Source: JAQBXX01 sp947085325
GTDB lineage: Bacteria > Pseudomonadota > Gammaproteobacteria > SURF-13
DNA length: 60,891 bases
Direction of reading: 5' to 3'
Assembly (NCBI GenBank): GCA_947085325.1
Contig: CAMTVY010000016.1
Coordinates: forward strand, 1 to 60,891
Part shown: positions 43,136 through 55,243 of the stretch, piece by piece
Layout of the letters: each line of letters opens with the position of its first letter
Position numbering within the stretch: the first letter of the stretch is position 1
The notes under the pieces: model-generated
The model's input: the letters and a program-made list of their open reading frames with translations, nothing else
Told to the model about the DNA's origin: nothing
Databases searched by the model: none
Translations under genes and position numbers: made by a program

Positions 43136-43615
43136 CTACTGTAAATCCCGAAGCGCGGGAGGTGGTGCTGTACCTTCTATGAGTCCGAGCAGGACAGTGG
43201 CGCCAGCCGATGGTGTATCCTGATGCTGTGCCTTATATTGGGCAAGCCACAGGGCAATGACACAGTTGCCCCAAACCGCTGTTTGCAGCAGCAGTGCAGC
43301 AAGGACGGCTGCACTGGTGATGAGGCGCGCAGGCCTGGGCTCGAACTCCAGATATTGAAAGCCGAGGTAGGCCGCCAGGATCCAGTACTAAAGATAAATT
43401 TGATGTGAGCAAGGATGCCGGCGATGAAATCATAAATGCCGGCCTCGGTTTTGAGTGCTAACTGTGAGAGACGTCGTACCAGCAGGCGTTGTATCGTATA
43501 CAGCACTATCGATAAACCCGCCGTTATTGCCAGAGCAATGCTCCAGTCGAACAGGCTGTGGCCGTAAAATATCTGATCCAGAAATTCCAGCTCGCGCCCT
43601 CTGCTGACCGGTTGG
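43136..43615 (-). pseudogene. Broken N-terminal part of an MscS-like channel gene
   Basis: On the minus strand the first part reads LDQIFYGHSLFDWSIALAIT and on to RLLVRRLSQLALKTEAGIYD, the hydrophobic N-terminus of a mechanosensitive channel. Near 43390 the frame shifts. In the new frame it continues AAYLGFQYLEF, RLITSAAVLAALLLQTAVWG and NCVIALWLAQYK, then stops at 43136 before the MscS pore helix and beta domain. No good start codon is visible at the 5' end. The gene is thus frameshifted and truncated. Family assignment comes from the helix pattern. Confidence 0.65.
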
Positions 43616-43653
43616 TGACGGAATTAGTCAGCCACGCTGAGCTAATCAGGCTT

Positions 43654-44199
43654 TCATAGCTTTAAAAAATGTTCGCGGTAATACTTCATCTCTCGAATAG
43701 AATCGCGGATGTCTTCAAGCGCGAGATGCGCGGGATTCTTGTTGAAGCCATCCGCCAGTGTTGGTGCCCAGCGCCGGGCCAGTTCCTTGACCGTGCTTAC
43801 GTCGAGGTTTCGGTAATGGAAGTATTTCTCCAGATCAGGCATCGAGCGGTGCAAGAAGCGCCGATCCTGACAGATACTGTTGCCGCACATGGGAGATTTA
43901 TTGCGTGGTACATACTTCTGCAGGAATTCCAGTGTACGTTGCTCGGCCTCGATTTCATTTACCATGCTGGTGCGGACACGTTCGACCAGGCCTGAGTGGC
44001 CATGTTGGCGTGTATTCCAGTCATCCATACCATGCAGCATTTCATTGCTTTGATGGATGGCGAGCACCGGCCCCTCCTCCAGGATATTGAGATTGCTGTC
44101 GGTGACGATGGTCGCGATTTCGATAATGCGGTCAGTGTCGGTATTCAGCCCGGTCATTTCGAGGTCAATCCAGATCAAATTGTTGGGGTCTTGAGCCAC
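43654..44199 (-). CDS. orn: Oligoribonuclease
   Basis: A 181-residue DEDDh 3'-5' exonuclease that degrades di- and short oligoribonucleotides, including the pGpG from cyclic-di-GMP breakdown. The first catalytic motif is WIDLEMTGL (D12, E14), the later ones appear in GNSICQDRRFL and HLALEDIRDSI. Length is the same as E. coli Orn (181). It is divergent from the M48 protease gene. Confidence 0.97.
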   Translation of the reverse strand: MAQDPNNLIWIDLEMTGLNTDTDRIIEIATIVTDSNLNILEEGPVLAIHQSNEMLHGMDDWNTRQHGHSGLVERVRTSMVNEIEAEQRTLEFLQKYVPRNKSPMCGNSICQDRRFLHRSMPDLEKYFHYRNLDVSTVKELARRWAPTLADGFNKNPAHLALEDIRDSIREMKYYREHFLKL

Positions 44200-44283
44200 G
44201 GGCGTCCTTTATTTGTGTGCTTGCTCAACATTGTACCAAAGGCTATGCTGAGTTACCTGAAATAGTATCGAAGACTGCAAGAT

Positions 44284-45528
44284 ATGAATACGCTTTCCAT
44301 GTTGTTTGTTGCTGCGCTGATAGTGGGTCTGGGTGTGGATTTGTGGCTGATGCGGCGTCAGGCCGCGACTGTGCTGTCGCATCGCGAGAGTGTGCCTCCA
44401 GCCTTCAGTGCGCACATTCCGCTGGCCGCGCACCAGAAGGCGGCGGACTATACGGTAGTGAAACTCGACCTGGGTGGTGTGGAGCTGCTTGTCGGCGCGC
44501 TATGGTTGTTGCTATGGACGCTGGGCGGCGGTTTGAATCTGCTCGACCAGACATGGCGTAATATGGAACTGCCAGTGCTGTGGACAGGGGTCGGGTTCAC
44601 CGTGAGCGTGGTGCTGCTGATGGCGTTGCTCGACCTGCCGTTTGCGGTTTACCGTACCTTTGTTGTCGAGCAGCGCTTCGGCTTCAATCGCACCACGCCG
44701 CGCATGTTTACTATCGACCTGCTCAAGCATGCTGCACTGACATTAGCGCTGGGTGTGCCGCTTGCCGCAGTGGTGTTGTGGCTGATGGGGCAGGCAGGCT
44801 GGTGGTGGTGGCTATATGTGTGGTTAGTGTGGACAGGTTTCGGCCTGTTCATGATGTGGGCCTACCCTGCGTTTATCGCACCTTTGTTCAACAAGTTCAG
44901 TGCACTCGATAATGCGGAACTTCAGGCGCGGATTCAGGGTCTGTTGCAGCGTAGTGGATTTACCAGTAATGGTATCTTCGTAATGGATGGTTCGAGCCGG
45001 TCGGCGCACGGCAATGCCTATTTCACGGGCCTTGGCGCGAACAAGCGCATCGTATTTTTTGATACGCTCATCAATACGCTCGCATCGGACGAGATCGAGG
45101 CAGTGCTGGCGCACGAGCTCGGGCACTTCAAGCGCAGGCATGTGCAAAAGCGCATGATTGTGATGGCCATATTCAGTCTCGCAGGGCTTGCGTTGCTCGG
45201 CTGGCTGATGCAGCAGCCATGGTTTTACCAGGGTCTTGGCGTCGATCAGCCCTCTGTGTACGCCGCTCTGATACTGTTCCTGATTGCCGTACCGGTATTC
45301 GGGTTTTTCATGCAGCCGATAGCAGCGTGGTTTTCGCGCAAGGACGAATTCGAGGCCGACGACTTTGCCGCGCAGCAGGCCGATGCGGGCGCAATGATCC
45401 GGGCGCTGGTCAAGCTGTATCAGGAAAACGCGAGTACGCTGACGCCGGATGCGCTGTACTCGGCGTTTCACGACTCGCACCCGCCAGCCCCGCTGCGCGT
45501 AGCGCATCTTGCAACTAAACTGGTGTAA
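44284..45528 (+). CDS. M48 family metallopeptidase (Ste24/CAAX protease 1-like)
   Basis: A 414-residue inner-membrane zinc protease with about seven membrane helices. The zinc site is HELGHFKRRH and the third ligand lies in EFEADDFAA. The N-terminal domain matches the Ste24 type more than HtpX. In bacteria such proteins probably act in membrane-protein quality control. The next gene, a cytochrome c, begins 20 bp downstream. Confidence 0.93.
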   Translation: MNTLSMLFVAALIVGLGVDLWLMRRQAATVLSHRESVPPAFSAHIPLAAHQKAADYTVVKLDLGGVELLVGALWLLLWTLGGGLNLLDQTWRNMELPVLWTGVGFTVSVVLLMALLDLPFAVYRTFVVEQRFGFNRTTPRMFTIDLLKHAALTLALGVPLAAVVLWLMGQAGWWWWLYVWLVWTGFGLFMMWAYPAFIAPLFNKFSALDNAELQARIQGLLQRSGFTSNGIFVMDGSSRSAHGNAYFTGLGANKRIVFFDTLINTLASDEIEAVLAHELGHFKRRHVQKRMIVMAIFSLAGLALLGWLMQQPWFYQGLGVDQPSVYAALILFLIAVPVFGFFMQPIAAWFSRKDEFEADDFAAQQADAGAMIRALVKLYQENASTLTPDALYSAFHDSHPPAPLRVAHLATKLV

Positions 45529-45548
45529 TACATTTATGGAGGTGTGAT

Positions 45549-45833
45549 ATGAAAAAATGGATGCTGTTTCCCGCATTGCTGGTGCTGGGCACCCCGTTGG
45601 CGCAGGCGGGTGATGCCAAGCAGGGGCAGGCGCTGTATCAGGCCAATTGCACCCGCTGCCACGATACTACGATACACACCCGCCCCAGCAGTATTATTCA
45701 CTCACTGGATGGGCTCAAGAAGCGTGTGCAGTTTTGTGAGGCAGGAAACCGTTTACACTGGTCGTCAGATCAAATCGAGGACGTGGCTTCGTATCTGAAT
45801 GAGTCGTTCTACAAGTTCGAGAAAATCCCGTGA
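45549..45833 (+). CDS. Small periplasmic class I cytochrome c
   Basis: A 94-residue protein with a signal peptide (1-20, ending AQA) and one haem site, CTRCH (34-38). A candidate methionine ligand is not evident: the C-terminal half ends SDQIEDVASYLNESFYKF without Met, so axial ligation is unclear. It overlaps phhB by four bases (GTGA). Probable role is electron transfer in the periplasm. Confidence 0.88.
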   Translation: MKKWMLFPALLVLGTPLAQAGDAKQGQALYQANCTRCHDTTIHTRPSSIIHSLDGLKKRVQFCEAGNRLHWSSDQIEDVASYLNESFYKFEKIP

Positions 45834-46165
45834 GTGATCTGACTGCAAGACACTGCAAGCCGTGCGAAGGTGGCGCCATGCCGCTTTCCCTGAGTGCAGC
45901 GCACGATCTTCTGAAGCAGGCCCCTGCTTGGGTGCTGAACGACAAGGGCGACGAAATCAGCCGCACCTTCCAGTTCAGGAATTACTACCAGACGCTGGCG
46001 TTCGTCAACGCGCTGGGCTGGATCGCGCATCAGGAAGATCATCATCCCGATCTGGAAGTCAGCTACAACAAATGCTGCGTGCGCTTCAGTACGCATGCGA
46101 TCAAGGGCTTGTCGGAAAATGACTTTATCTGTGCGGCGAAGGTTGACGCCCTGACGCCGGCCTGA
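45830..46165 (+). CDS. phhB: Pterin-4a-carbinolamine dehydratase
   Basis: A 111-residue protein of the PCD/DCoH family, which dehydrates the carbinolamine formed by aromatic amino acid hydroxylases. The active-site signature is HQEDHHPDLEVSYN, followed by the LSENDF segment. The start is GTG at 45830, overlapping the cytochrome stop. No phenylalanine hydroxylase gene is in the window, so the dehydratase may instead support another pterin-dependent reaction. Confidence 0.93.
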   Translation: MSDLTARHCKPCEGGAMPLSLSAAHDLLKQAPAWVLNDKGDEISRTFQFRNYYQTLAFVNALGWIAHQEDHHPDLEVSYNKCCVRFSTHAIKGLSENDFICAAKVDALTPA

Positions 46166-46186
46166 GCGGGGAGGCGCCTTCGCTCC

Positions 46187-46290
46187 AGCAGGCTGTTGAA
46201 AAACAGCCTGCGTGCGAAGCAAAACAAAAATCACACTTTTTGCTTTGCAGGTTGAAAAAGGCCATGGATGGCCTTTTTCAACATCCTGCT
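46187..46290. repeat. MITE-like element with 17-bp terminal inverted repeats
   Basis: Terminal repeats AGCAGGCTGTTGAAAAA and TTTTTCAACATCCTGCT match with one difference. The left end forms a hairpin (CAGGCTGTT, GAAA, AACAGCCTG, 46189-46210). A second hairpin (AAAAAGGCCATGG...) is near the right end. The interior has AAGCAAAA...TTTTGCTT. Its right end supplies the stop codon of gltX. It could terminate both converging transcripts. Confidence 0.75.
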
Positions 46291-47692
46291 AGGTGCCCTG
46301 CTGGCGGATGTAGTCCAGCGCGCGCCCGATGCGTTGCAGGGTGCGTTCGCGCCCCAGCAATTGCAGGGTGACGTCGATAGGCGGTGAGGCGGTCTTGCCG
46401 GTGACGGCGGCGCGCAGCGGCTGGGCCAGTTTTCCGAGGGCGAGTTGATGTGCTTCGGCAACCGCGCTGACGAGTGCATGCAGTGACTCCGTTGTCCATG
46501 GTGTGAGTGCCTGTAGCTGCGCGTGCAGATCGTTGAGGGTCTCAAGTATGGCGGGCGTCAGTTGCGTGGCCGCCTTGGTGTCATAGCCGGTGATGTCCTG
46601 ATAGAAAATCATACTCGCCTGCGCCATCTCCACCAGCGTCTTGGCGCGCTCGCGCAGCGCGACCACCACCTCGCTCAACTCCGGACCCTGCGTGGGGTCG
46701 AGGCCGAGCCTGCCCATATGCCAGCTCAACTGGTGCGCTACGTGTGCGGGGTCGGAGTGCTTGAGGTAATGCTGATTGAGCCAAAGCAGTTTTTGCGGGT
46801 CGAAGGCGCTGGCGGCGCGGTTCACGTTGCTGATGTCGAACAGCGCAATCAGTTCATCGAGTGAAAATACTTCCTGGTCACCGTGTGACCAGCCGAGCCG
46901 CACCAGATAGTTGAGCAGGGCCTCGGGCAGATAGCCGTCCTCGCGGTATTGCATCACGCTTACCGCGCCGTGACGTTTGGACAGGCGCTGGCCGTCTGGC
47001 CCCAGAATCATGGGCACGTGGGCATAGAGCGGCAGCGGCGCGCCGAGCGCCTGCAGAATGTTGATCTGGCGCGGCGTATTGTTAAGGTGATCGTCGCCGC
47101 GGATGACGTGCGTGACATGCATATCCCAGTCGTCCACCGCGACCGTGAAGTTATAGGTAGGCGTGCCGTCTGAGCGCGCAATAATGAGATCGTCCAGCTC
47201 GCTGTTGTTGAAGATTACAGCGCCCTTGATCTGGTCGTGCACCACGACATCACCGTCAAGTGGTGTCTTGAAGCGCACCACCGGCGCAATGTCCGCCGGC
47301 GGCGTGCTAAGGTTGCGGCAGTGGTGGTCATAGCGCGGCTTTTCCTTGTGCGCCATCTGCCCCGCGCGCAGTTGTTCAAGGCGCTCCTTTGAGCAATAGC
47401 AGTGATAGGCGTTGCCCGTTTCCAGCAGGTGCTTAATCACCGCTCGGTAGCGCTCAAAGTGCTGGGTCTGGTAGAACGGGCCTTCGTCGTATTCGAGGCC
47501 GAGCCAGGTCATACCCTCCAGAATTGCATTTACCGACTCCGCCGTGGAGCGTTCGAGGTCGGTATCTTCGATGCGCAGGATGAAGGCGCCGCCGTGCTTG
47601 CGGGCGTGCAGCCAGGAGTACAAGGCGGTGCGGGCGCCGCCTACGTGCAGATAACCGGTGGGGCTGGGCGCAAAGCGGGTGCGGACGTTCAT
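46289..47692 (-). CDS. gltX: Glutamyl-tRNA synthetase
   Basis: A 467-residue class I synthetase charging tRNA-Glu. The HIGH-type motif is APSPTGYLHVGGART, and the KMSKS-type motif is LSKRHGAVSV. The zinc-binding insert is present but reads YCYCSKERLEQLR. Length is normal. The ATG at 47692 (MNVRTRFAPSP) is the family start. The stop codon lies in the end of a MITE-like repeat. A tRNA-Glu gene is at 55090-55165. Confidence 0.97.
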   Translation of the reverse strand: MNVRTRFAPSPTGYLHVGGARTALYSWLHARKHGGAFILRIEDTDLERSTAESVNAILEGMTWLGLEYDEGPFYQTQHFERYRAVIKHLLETGNAYHCYCSKERLEQLRAGQMAHKEKPRYDHHCRNLSTPPADIAPVVRFKTPLDGDVVVHDQIKGAVIFNNSELDDLIIARSDGTPTYNFTVAVDDWDMHVTHVIRGDDHLNNTPRQINILQALGAPLPLYAHVPMILGPDGQRLSKRHGAVSVMQYREDGYLPEALLNYLVRLGWSHGDQEVFSLDELIALFDISNVNRAASAFDPQKLLWLNQHYLKHSDPAHVAHQLSWHMGRLGLDPTQGPELSEVVVALRERAKTLVEMAQASMIFYQDITGYDTKAATQLTPAILETLNDLHAQLQALTPWTTESLHALVSAVAEAHQLALGKLAQPLRAAVTGKTASPPIDVTLQLLGRERTLQRIGRALDYIRQQGT

Positions 47693-47789
47693 GGGAGAGA
47701 GTAGTCTGATGACGGAGTGATATTCTAGCAAAAAAGCAGGCTTAATTTGACCTGCATCATCCTTCCCCGTAAAATTCCCCGTTCAGTCA

Positions 47790-47864
47790 GGGCGATTAGC
47801 TCAGCGGTAGAGCACTGCCTTCACACGGCAGGGGTCGCAAGTTCGAACCTTGCATCGCCCACCA
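47790..47864 (+). tRNA. tRNA-Val (anticodon CAC)
   Basis: 75 nt including an encoded CCA. Acceptor stem GGGCGAT/ATCGCCC, anticodon arm CTGCC-TTCACAC-GGCAG giving CAC (codon GUG), T loop GTTCGAACC. It lies between gltX and valS, head to head with gltX. Valyl-tRNA synthetase is encoded next door on the other strand. Confidence 0.96.
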
Positions 47865-47945
47865 TCAAGAGCTTTCTCCAGTGTCCAGGCTGCAAGCGAG
47901 TGATTATGGTGCGTGCCTTTGGGTATGAGCTGAGTTTGGAGCACG

Positions 47946-50789
<2,844 letters not shown>

Positions 50790-50853
50790 CGTGTATGGGG
50801 GTTATCGGGTTGGGCGGTTCGGAGTGAAGGCGAAAACGCAGTGTCTGATGTCG

Positions 50854-51279
50854 TCAGTTTTCAATGGTGTGTGATTCGGGCGTGATACCGTGTTCGCGAT
50901 AAAACCGGAAGCGTTCACGCGCCGCCTGCCTGGCAGTTTCATCATTATCCACGATCTCGGCAATACGCGCGAAGCGGTCATAAAACGGCGGCACAGCCGG
51001 TGCGAGGTTAATCAGCAGGTCACGGCTTGCAGGCTCGCCTCGCCAGCCGATGTGCACCGGCAGCTCACTATCATCGTCTGTTTCGTACAAGGCGTGCGGT
51101 ATGAAGCTGCCCTGCCTGAACGTCCACAGCAGATTGTCCAGTTGTGCCGCCTGTGCCTCTGACGCCGCGTGGATGTAAATGCGCTGGCTCTGGTCGTAGG
51201 CCTTTTCGGCCAGGCGGCAGGTGAAGGGTAGCCGGTCGTCTTTATCCCCCGCAGGCAGCACATAGAAGTCAACGCGCAC
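50854..51279 (-). CDS. holC: DNA polymerase III subunit chi
   Basis: A 141-residue clamp-loader accessory protein that bridges to single-stranded-DNA-binding protein. The pattern MRVDFYVL, CRLAEKAYDQSQRIYIHA, LDNLLWTFRQGSFIPHAL, and DLLINLAPAVPPFYDRFARIAEIVD is characteristic. It lies 11 bp after pepA. In E. coli, chi also binds the YoaA helicase; a YoaA/DinG-like gene is at 15478-17409. Confidence 0.95.
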   Translation of the reverse strand: MRVDFYVLPAGDKDDRLPFTCRLAEKAYDQSQRIYIHAASEAQAAQLDNLLWTFRQGSFIPHALYETDDDSELPVHIGWRGEPASRDLLINLAPAVPPFYDRFARIAEIVDNDETARQAARERFRFYREHGITPESHTIEN

Positions 51280-51290
51280 GGCATTGCCTG

Positions 51291-52784
51291 CTATTGGTTG
51301 CTGCTGCGCTGCAGCAGGTAGTGCATGAGCAACGGCACGGGCCGGCCGGTGGAGCCCTTCTTGTCGCCGGAAAGCCAGGCCGTGCCTGCGATATCAAGGT
51401 GCGCCCAATGAAACTTCCGGGTAAAGCGTGCGAGAAAGCAGGCGGCTGTGATGGTGCCTGCTTCGCGCCCGCCGACGTTGGCCATGTCGGCGAAATTGGT
51501 TTTCAGCTGATCCTGATACTCGTCCCACAGCGGCAACTCCCACGCCCGGTCGCCACTGGTCTCACCGGCCTGTATCAGGTCTCGCACCAGTGGCGCATGG
51601 TTGCCCAGCAGGCCGCTGGGGTGCTTGCCGAGGGCGATCACGCATGCGCCGGTGAGCGTGGCGATGTCGATCACTACATCGGGCTTGAAGCGCTCGCTGT
51701 AGGTGAGGGCATCGCACAGAATCAAGCGTCCTTCGGCGTCGGTATTCAGGATTTCGATGGTCTGGCCGGAGAGGCTTTCAACCACGTCGCCGGGTTTTAC
51801 CGCGTCGCCGCCCGGCATGTTCTCGGTGGCGGGGATCACGCCCACCACGTTGATCGGCAGTGCGAGCGCGGCGCAGGCGGCGAGGGTGCCGAGCACACTG
51901 CCCGCACCGCTCATGTCATATTTCATCTCGTCCATGTTGGCCGAGGGCTTGATGGAGATGCCGCCACTGTCGAAGGTGACGCCCTTGCCGACCAGCACCA
52001 CAGGCTTGTCGGTTTTTTTCGCGCCATGATATTCCAGTGTAATAAGTTTGGCGGGCTCTTTTGCGCCGCGCGCGACCGCGAGCAGTGCGCCCATGCCCAG
52101 CCGCTGCATGTCTCTGACCTCAAGCACGCTGACCTTGAGACTTTTGTGAGTCTTTTGCAGGGTCTTGGCCTGGCGGGCGAGGTAGGAGGGCGTGCAGATA
52201 TTGCTCGGCTGGTTGCCGAGGTCGCGTGCCAAGCGGACGCCTGCGGCGATGGCTTCGCCTTCGCGCAGGGCTTGCGCCGCTGCGGCAGGCTTATAGCGTT
52301 CCGTCGTTGCAAGCATGATATGGCGCAGCCTGGGCGCGGTTTCCTTCTTGCTCTTATGGCTCGCAAAACGGTAAAGGGCGCTGTGTGCGGCGAGCACTGT
52401 CTGGCGTATCGCCCAGCTCACATCGTGTTTCAGTGTCTCGGGGTCTGGCAGATAGAACGCGGCCTCGCGCGCGCCGGTGTCGCGCAGTGCGTTGACTGCC
52501 GCAGCGACCACCTTGCGGTACTTCATGTCGCTGAACTCGTTGAGCTTGCCGCAGCCCGCCAGCAGGATGCGCTCGCAAGCGATGTGAGGTACATTGTGCA
52601 GCAGGCGCGTCTCCCCTATAGTGCCCTTGACATCGCCCTGTTCCAGCAGCCGCGACAAGAAGCCGCCGCTCTGCTTGTCCAGGCGCGCGGCGGCGGCAGA
52701 GAGGTGGCGCGACTCGAAGATGGCGGCCACAATGCAGCCAGTGCGCAGTTTTTCCGGCGCTGCGGTCTTGATGCTGAATTCCAT
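51291..52784 (-). CDS. pepA: Leucyl aminopeptidase PepA
   Basis: A 497-residue M17 aminopeptidase with two metal ions. The signature NTDAEGRLILCDAL and the metal-site VGKGVTFDSGGISIKPS are exact. In E. coli PepA also binds DNA, in carAB control and plasmid dimer resolution. The ATG at 52784 (MEFSIKTAAPEK) is the family start; in-frame sequence upstream overlaps the divergent lptF region. It is the first gene of the pepA-holC-valS set. A paralogue lies at 1100-2602. Confidence 0.96.
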   Translation of the reverse strand: MEFSIKTAAPEKLRTGCIVAAIFESRHLSAAAARLDKQSGGFLSRLLEQGDVKGTIGETRLLHNVPHIACERILLAGCGKLNEFSDMKYRKVVAAAVNALRDTGAREAAFYLPDPETLKHDVSWAIRQTVLAAHSALYRFASHKSKKETAPRLRHIMLATTERYKPAAAAQALREGEAIAAGVRLARDLGNQPSNICTPSYLARQAKTLQKTHKSLKVSVLEVRDMQRLGMGALLAVARGAKEPAKLITLEYHGAKKTDKPVVLVGKGVTFDSGGISIKPSANMDEMKYDMSGAGSVLGTLAACAALALPINVVGVIPATENMPGGDAVKPGDVVESLSGQTIEILNTDAEGRLILCDALTYSERFKPDVVIDIATLTGACVIALGKHPSGLLGNHAPLVRDLIQAGETSGDRAWELPLWDEYQDQLKTNFADMANVGGREAGTITAACFLARFTRKFHWAHLDIAGTAWLSGDKKGSTGRPVPLLMHYLLQRSSNQ

Positions 52785-52875
52785 GCAGGCTCCTGAAGGA
52801 TCTGGTTTGATAGAGACAGCAAGTGTACTCGAAGCGGTGGGTTTTTTCAGCCCGGGCGACCTGTGAACACAGGCC

Positions 52876-54003
52876 ATGCGGATATTTAATCGCTACCTGA
52901 TGAGGGAAGTGCTGGACAGCATGCTGGGCGTGACGCCCATCCTGCTGCTCATCTTTCTGAGCGACCGCTTTGTACGCTACCTGGCCGAGGCGGCGGCAGG
53001 CAATATGTCGAGCACGGCCATACTCGATCTGCTGGCGCTCAAGTCGCTTATCGCCCTGGTGCTCATCCTGCCGCTGGCTTTCTTTATTGCTGTATTGCTG
53101 GCGCTTGGACGCATGTACAAGGACAGTGAGATGATTGCCCTTATGGCGTGCGGGGCTGGCACGGCCGCTGTGCTGAAGATGCTGCTGCGCTTTACCCTCG
53201 GGTTGGCGCTGGTGGTGGCTGCCCTGTCGCTGGTGATTGCGCCATGGGCCGCCGGGCGTAGCAACCAGATTGCCCACCAGGCCGAGGCGCTTTCCGAAAT
53301 TACCAGTGTTATACCGGGCAGCTTCAAGGAGTCGCGCAAGGGCGATCATATCCTGTACGTGGAGTCTGTCTCAGCCGACCAGCGCGTGCTGAAAAATGTG
53401 TTTATCCAGAGCCGCAGCGCAGAAAGCCTGGACATCGTGACTGCAAGCAGCGGGGTAAAGTTTACCGATGCCGGCACGGGCGACCAGTTCATTGTGCTTC
53501 AGGGCGGGAACCGCTACGAAGGTAGTCCCGGCAGCGCAAATTACAAGATAATCAGCTATGAAAAGTATTCGTTACGCATACGCGATGTAGATCCGACGCC
53601 GGTGACCGAAGATCTGGATGCCAAGCCTACGCTGACGTTGTGGAGTGCCACCGACCCTGGCTCCAGCGCTGAATTGCAATGGCGCATTTCCATGCCATTA
53701 TCAGTGTTGGCCTTCGGTATGCTGGGGGTGCTGCTTGCGCGCACCTCACCCCGTGAGGGTAAGTACGCCAAATTGTTCGTGGCCTTTCTCATCTATCTCA
53801 TCTACAACAACATGCTGGGCGTTGCGCGTGCCTGGCTGCATCGCGGCCTGTTGGAGCCGGTAGTCGGTATGTGGTGGGTGCATGCTGCCGCCTTGCTGCT
53901 GATCGCTGTGATCTTTATGCATCAGGTGGGATTCCGCTGGACACTGTGGCAGCGCTGGTCGGCACATAAGGAAAGAATCAGCCCGGGACGGCCGACAACA
54001 TGA
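52876..54003 (+). CDS. lptF: LPS export ABC transporter permease LptF
   Basis: A 375-residue inner-membrane permease. Three N-terminal helices, a periplasmic beta-jellyroll domain (about 130-265) and three C-terminal helices are visible. The family start MRIFNRYLMREVLDSMLGV and the segment SAELQWRISMPLSVLAFGMLGVLL are typical. With LptG and LptB it extracts lipopolysaccharide from the inner membrane. It overlaps lptG by four bases. Confidence 0.95.
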   Translation: MRIFNRYLMREVLDSMLGVTPILLLIFLSDRFVRYLAEAAAGNMSSTAILDLLALKSLIALVLILPLAFFIAVLLALGRMYKDSEMIALMACGAGTAAVLKMLLRFTLGLALVVAALSLVIAPWAAGRSNQIAHQAEALSEITSVIPGSFKESRKGDHILYVESVSADQRVLKNVFIQSRSAESLDIVTASSGVKFTDAGTGDQFIVLQGGNRYEGSPGSANYKIISYEKYSLRIRDVDPTPVTEDLDAKPTLTLWSATDPGSSAELQWRISMPLSVLAFGMLGVLLARTSPREGKYAKLFVAFLIYLIYNNMLGVARAWLHRGLLEPVVGMWWVHAAALLLIAVIFMHQVGFRWTLWQRWSAHKERISPGRPTT

Positions 54004-55130
54004 AAATACTAGACCGCTATATTGGTACTGCTGTCGCCATGAGCTCGCTGCTCGTCATGCTGGTGCTGCTCGCGCTGTTTTTCTTTATTGATTTTGTAAA
54101 CAACCTGAACGATGTCGGAAAGGGTAATTACAATGTGGTGACAGCAGCACAGTATGTGCTTCTGTCGCAGCCACGCCGCATCTATGAGCTGTTTCCGCTG
54201 GCCGCCCTGCTGGGCACCATGCTGGGCTTGGGCGCGCTGGCGGCAGGCAGCGAGTTGACCGCGATCCGTGCCGCAGGCGTTTCGCTGGCTCGCATAGTAT
54301 TGTCGGTGATGAAGGTGGCTGCAATCATGATGCTGGGGGTGGTGCTGGTCGGTGAGCTGGCCGCGCCGAAAAGCGAGCAGTATGCGCAAAGCCTGCGTGC
54401 GATGGCGCTGTCTTCCCACCTATCGCTGGATACCCGTTACGGCTTCTGGTCACGTGATGCACATAGCTTCATCAACATTCGCACGATACTGCCCGGTGGC
54501 AGGTTCAGCGATATCTACGTGTATGAATTTGATGACAAGCAAAACCTTCGCGTTGCCACGCACGCGGCTAAAGGGCAGCGTGAGGATGGAAAATGGCTGC
54601 TGGAAGATATCGTACAGAGCGAGATACAACCATCCGGTGTAACGACGCGCCGCATTGCACGCGCCCACTGGAGTTCGTTGCTCAGCCCCGACGTGGTGGA
54701 CGCGGTGCTGGTCAAGCCGGAGTGGTTGTCCCTCTGGGATATATACCGTTATCTCGATTACCTGCGGGCCAACAACCAGAATACACAGCGGTATGAGATG
54801 GCCTTGTGGGGAAAGCTCCTGGCGCCATTCACTACCGGGGTGATGGTGTTTCTGGCGATTCCGTTCGTGTTTGGTTCACTGCGTTCTGTGGGCGTGGGGC
54901 AGCGGGTGCTGGTGGGTAGTCTGCTCGGTGTCGGCTTTCATCTGTTCAACCAGATTTCAACCCATATCGGGCTGGTGTATGAGTTGAGTCCGCTACTCAG
55001 TGCGCTGTTTCCGGCAACCCTGTTTTTGCTGATCGCGCTGGTGCTGTTGAGCCGGCCCTATTGGACGCGCATTACGCCGCGCTCGAAAATGGCGCTCCCT
55101 AGGGGGTTCGAACCCCTGTTACCGCCGTGA
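54000..55130 (+). CDS. lptG: LPS export ABC transporter permease LptG
   Basis: A 376-residue partner of LptF with the same topology. Typical segments are ILDRYIGTAVAMSSLLVMLVLLAL, FIDFVNNLNDVGKGNY and the C-terminal MVFLAIPFVFGSLRSVGVGQR. The ATG overlaps the lptF stop (ATGA). The natural end of the family is near residue 360. The remaining residues, MALPRGFEPLLPP, are encoded antisense to tRNA-Glu, so the reading frame runs 41 bp into the tRNA gene before stopping. Confidence 0.95.
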   Translation: MKILDRYIGTAVAMSSLLVMLVLLALFFFIDFVNNLNDVGKGNYNVVTAAQYVLLSQPRRIYELFPLAALLGTMLGLGALAAGSELTAIRAAGVSLARIVLSVMKVAAIMMLGVVLVGELAAPKSEQYAQSLRAMALSSHLSLDTRYGFWSRDAHSFINIRTILPGGRFSDIYVYEFDDKQNLRVATHAAKGQREDGKWLLEDIVQSEIQPSGVTTRRIARAHWSSLLSPDVVDAVLVKPEWLSLWDIYRYLDYLRANNQNTQRYEMALWGKLLAPFTTGVMVFLAIPFVFGSLRSVGVGQRVLVGSLLGVGFHLFNQISTHIGLVYELSPLLSALFPATLFLLIALVLLSRPYWTRITPRSKMALPRGFEPLLPP

Positions 55131-55165
55131 GAGGGCAGTGTCCTGGACCGCTAGACGAAGGGAGC
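55090..55165 (-). tRNA. tRNA-Glu (anticodon CTC)
   Basis: 76 nt with encoded CCA. Acceptor stem GCTCCCT/AGGGAGC, D arm with CTAGCGGTCCAGG, anticodon arm CTGCC-CTCTCAC-GGCGG giving CTC (codon GAG), T loop GTTCGAACC. The 3' half overlaps the end of lptG on the other strand. Confidence 0.95.
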
Positions 55166-55243
55166 GTGGGTAGCCGGGCTGACTGAGTGCAGAGCGTGGT
55201 ATTATACGCGAAGCCGCCGCCCACTCAAGCGGCTTCCGCATAA

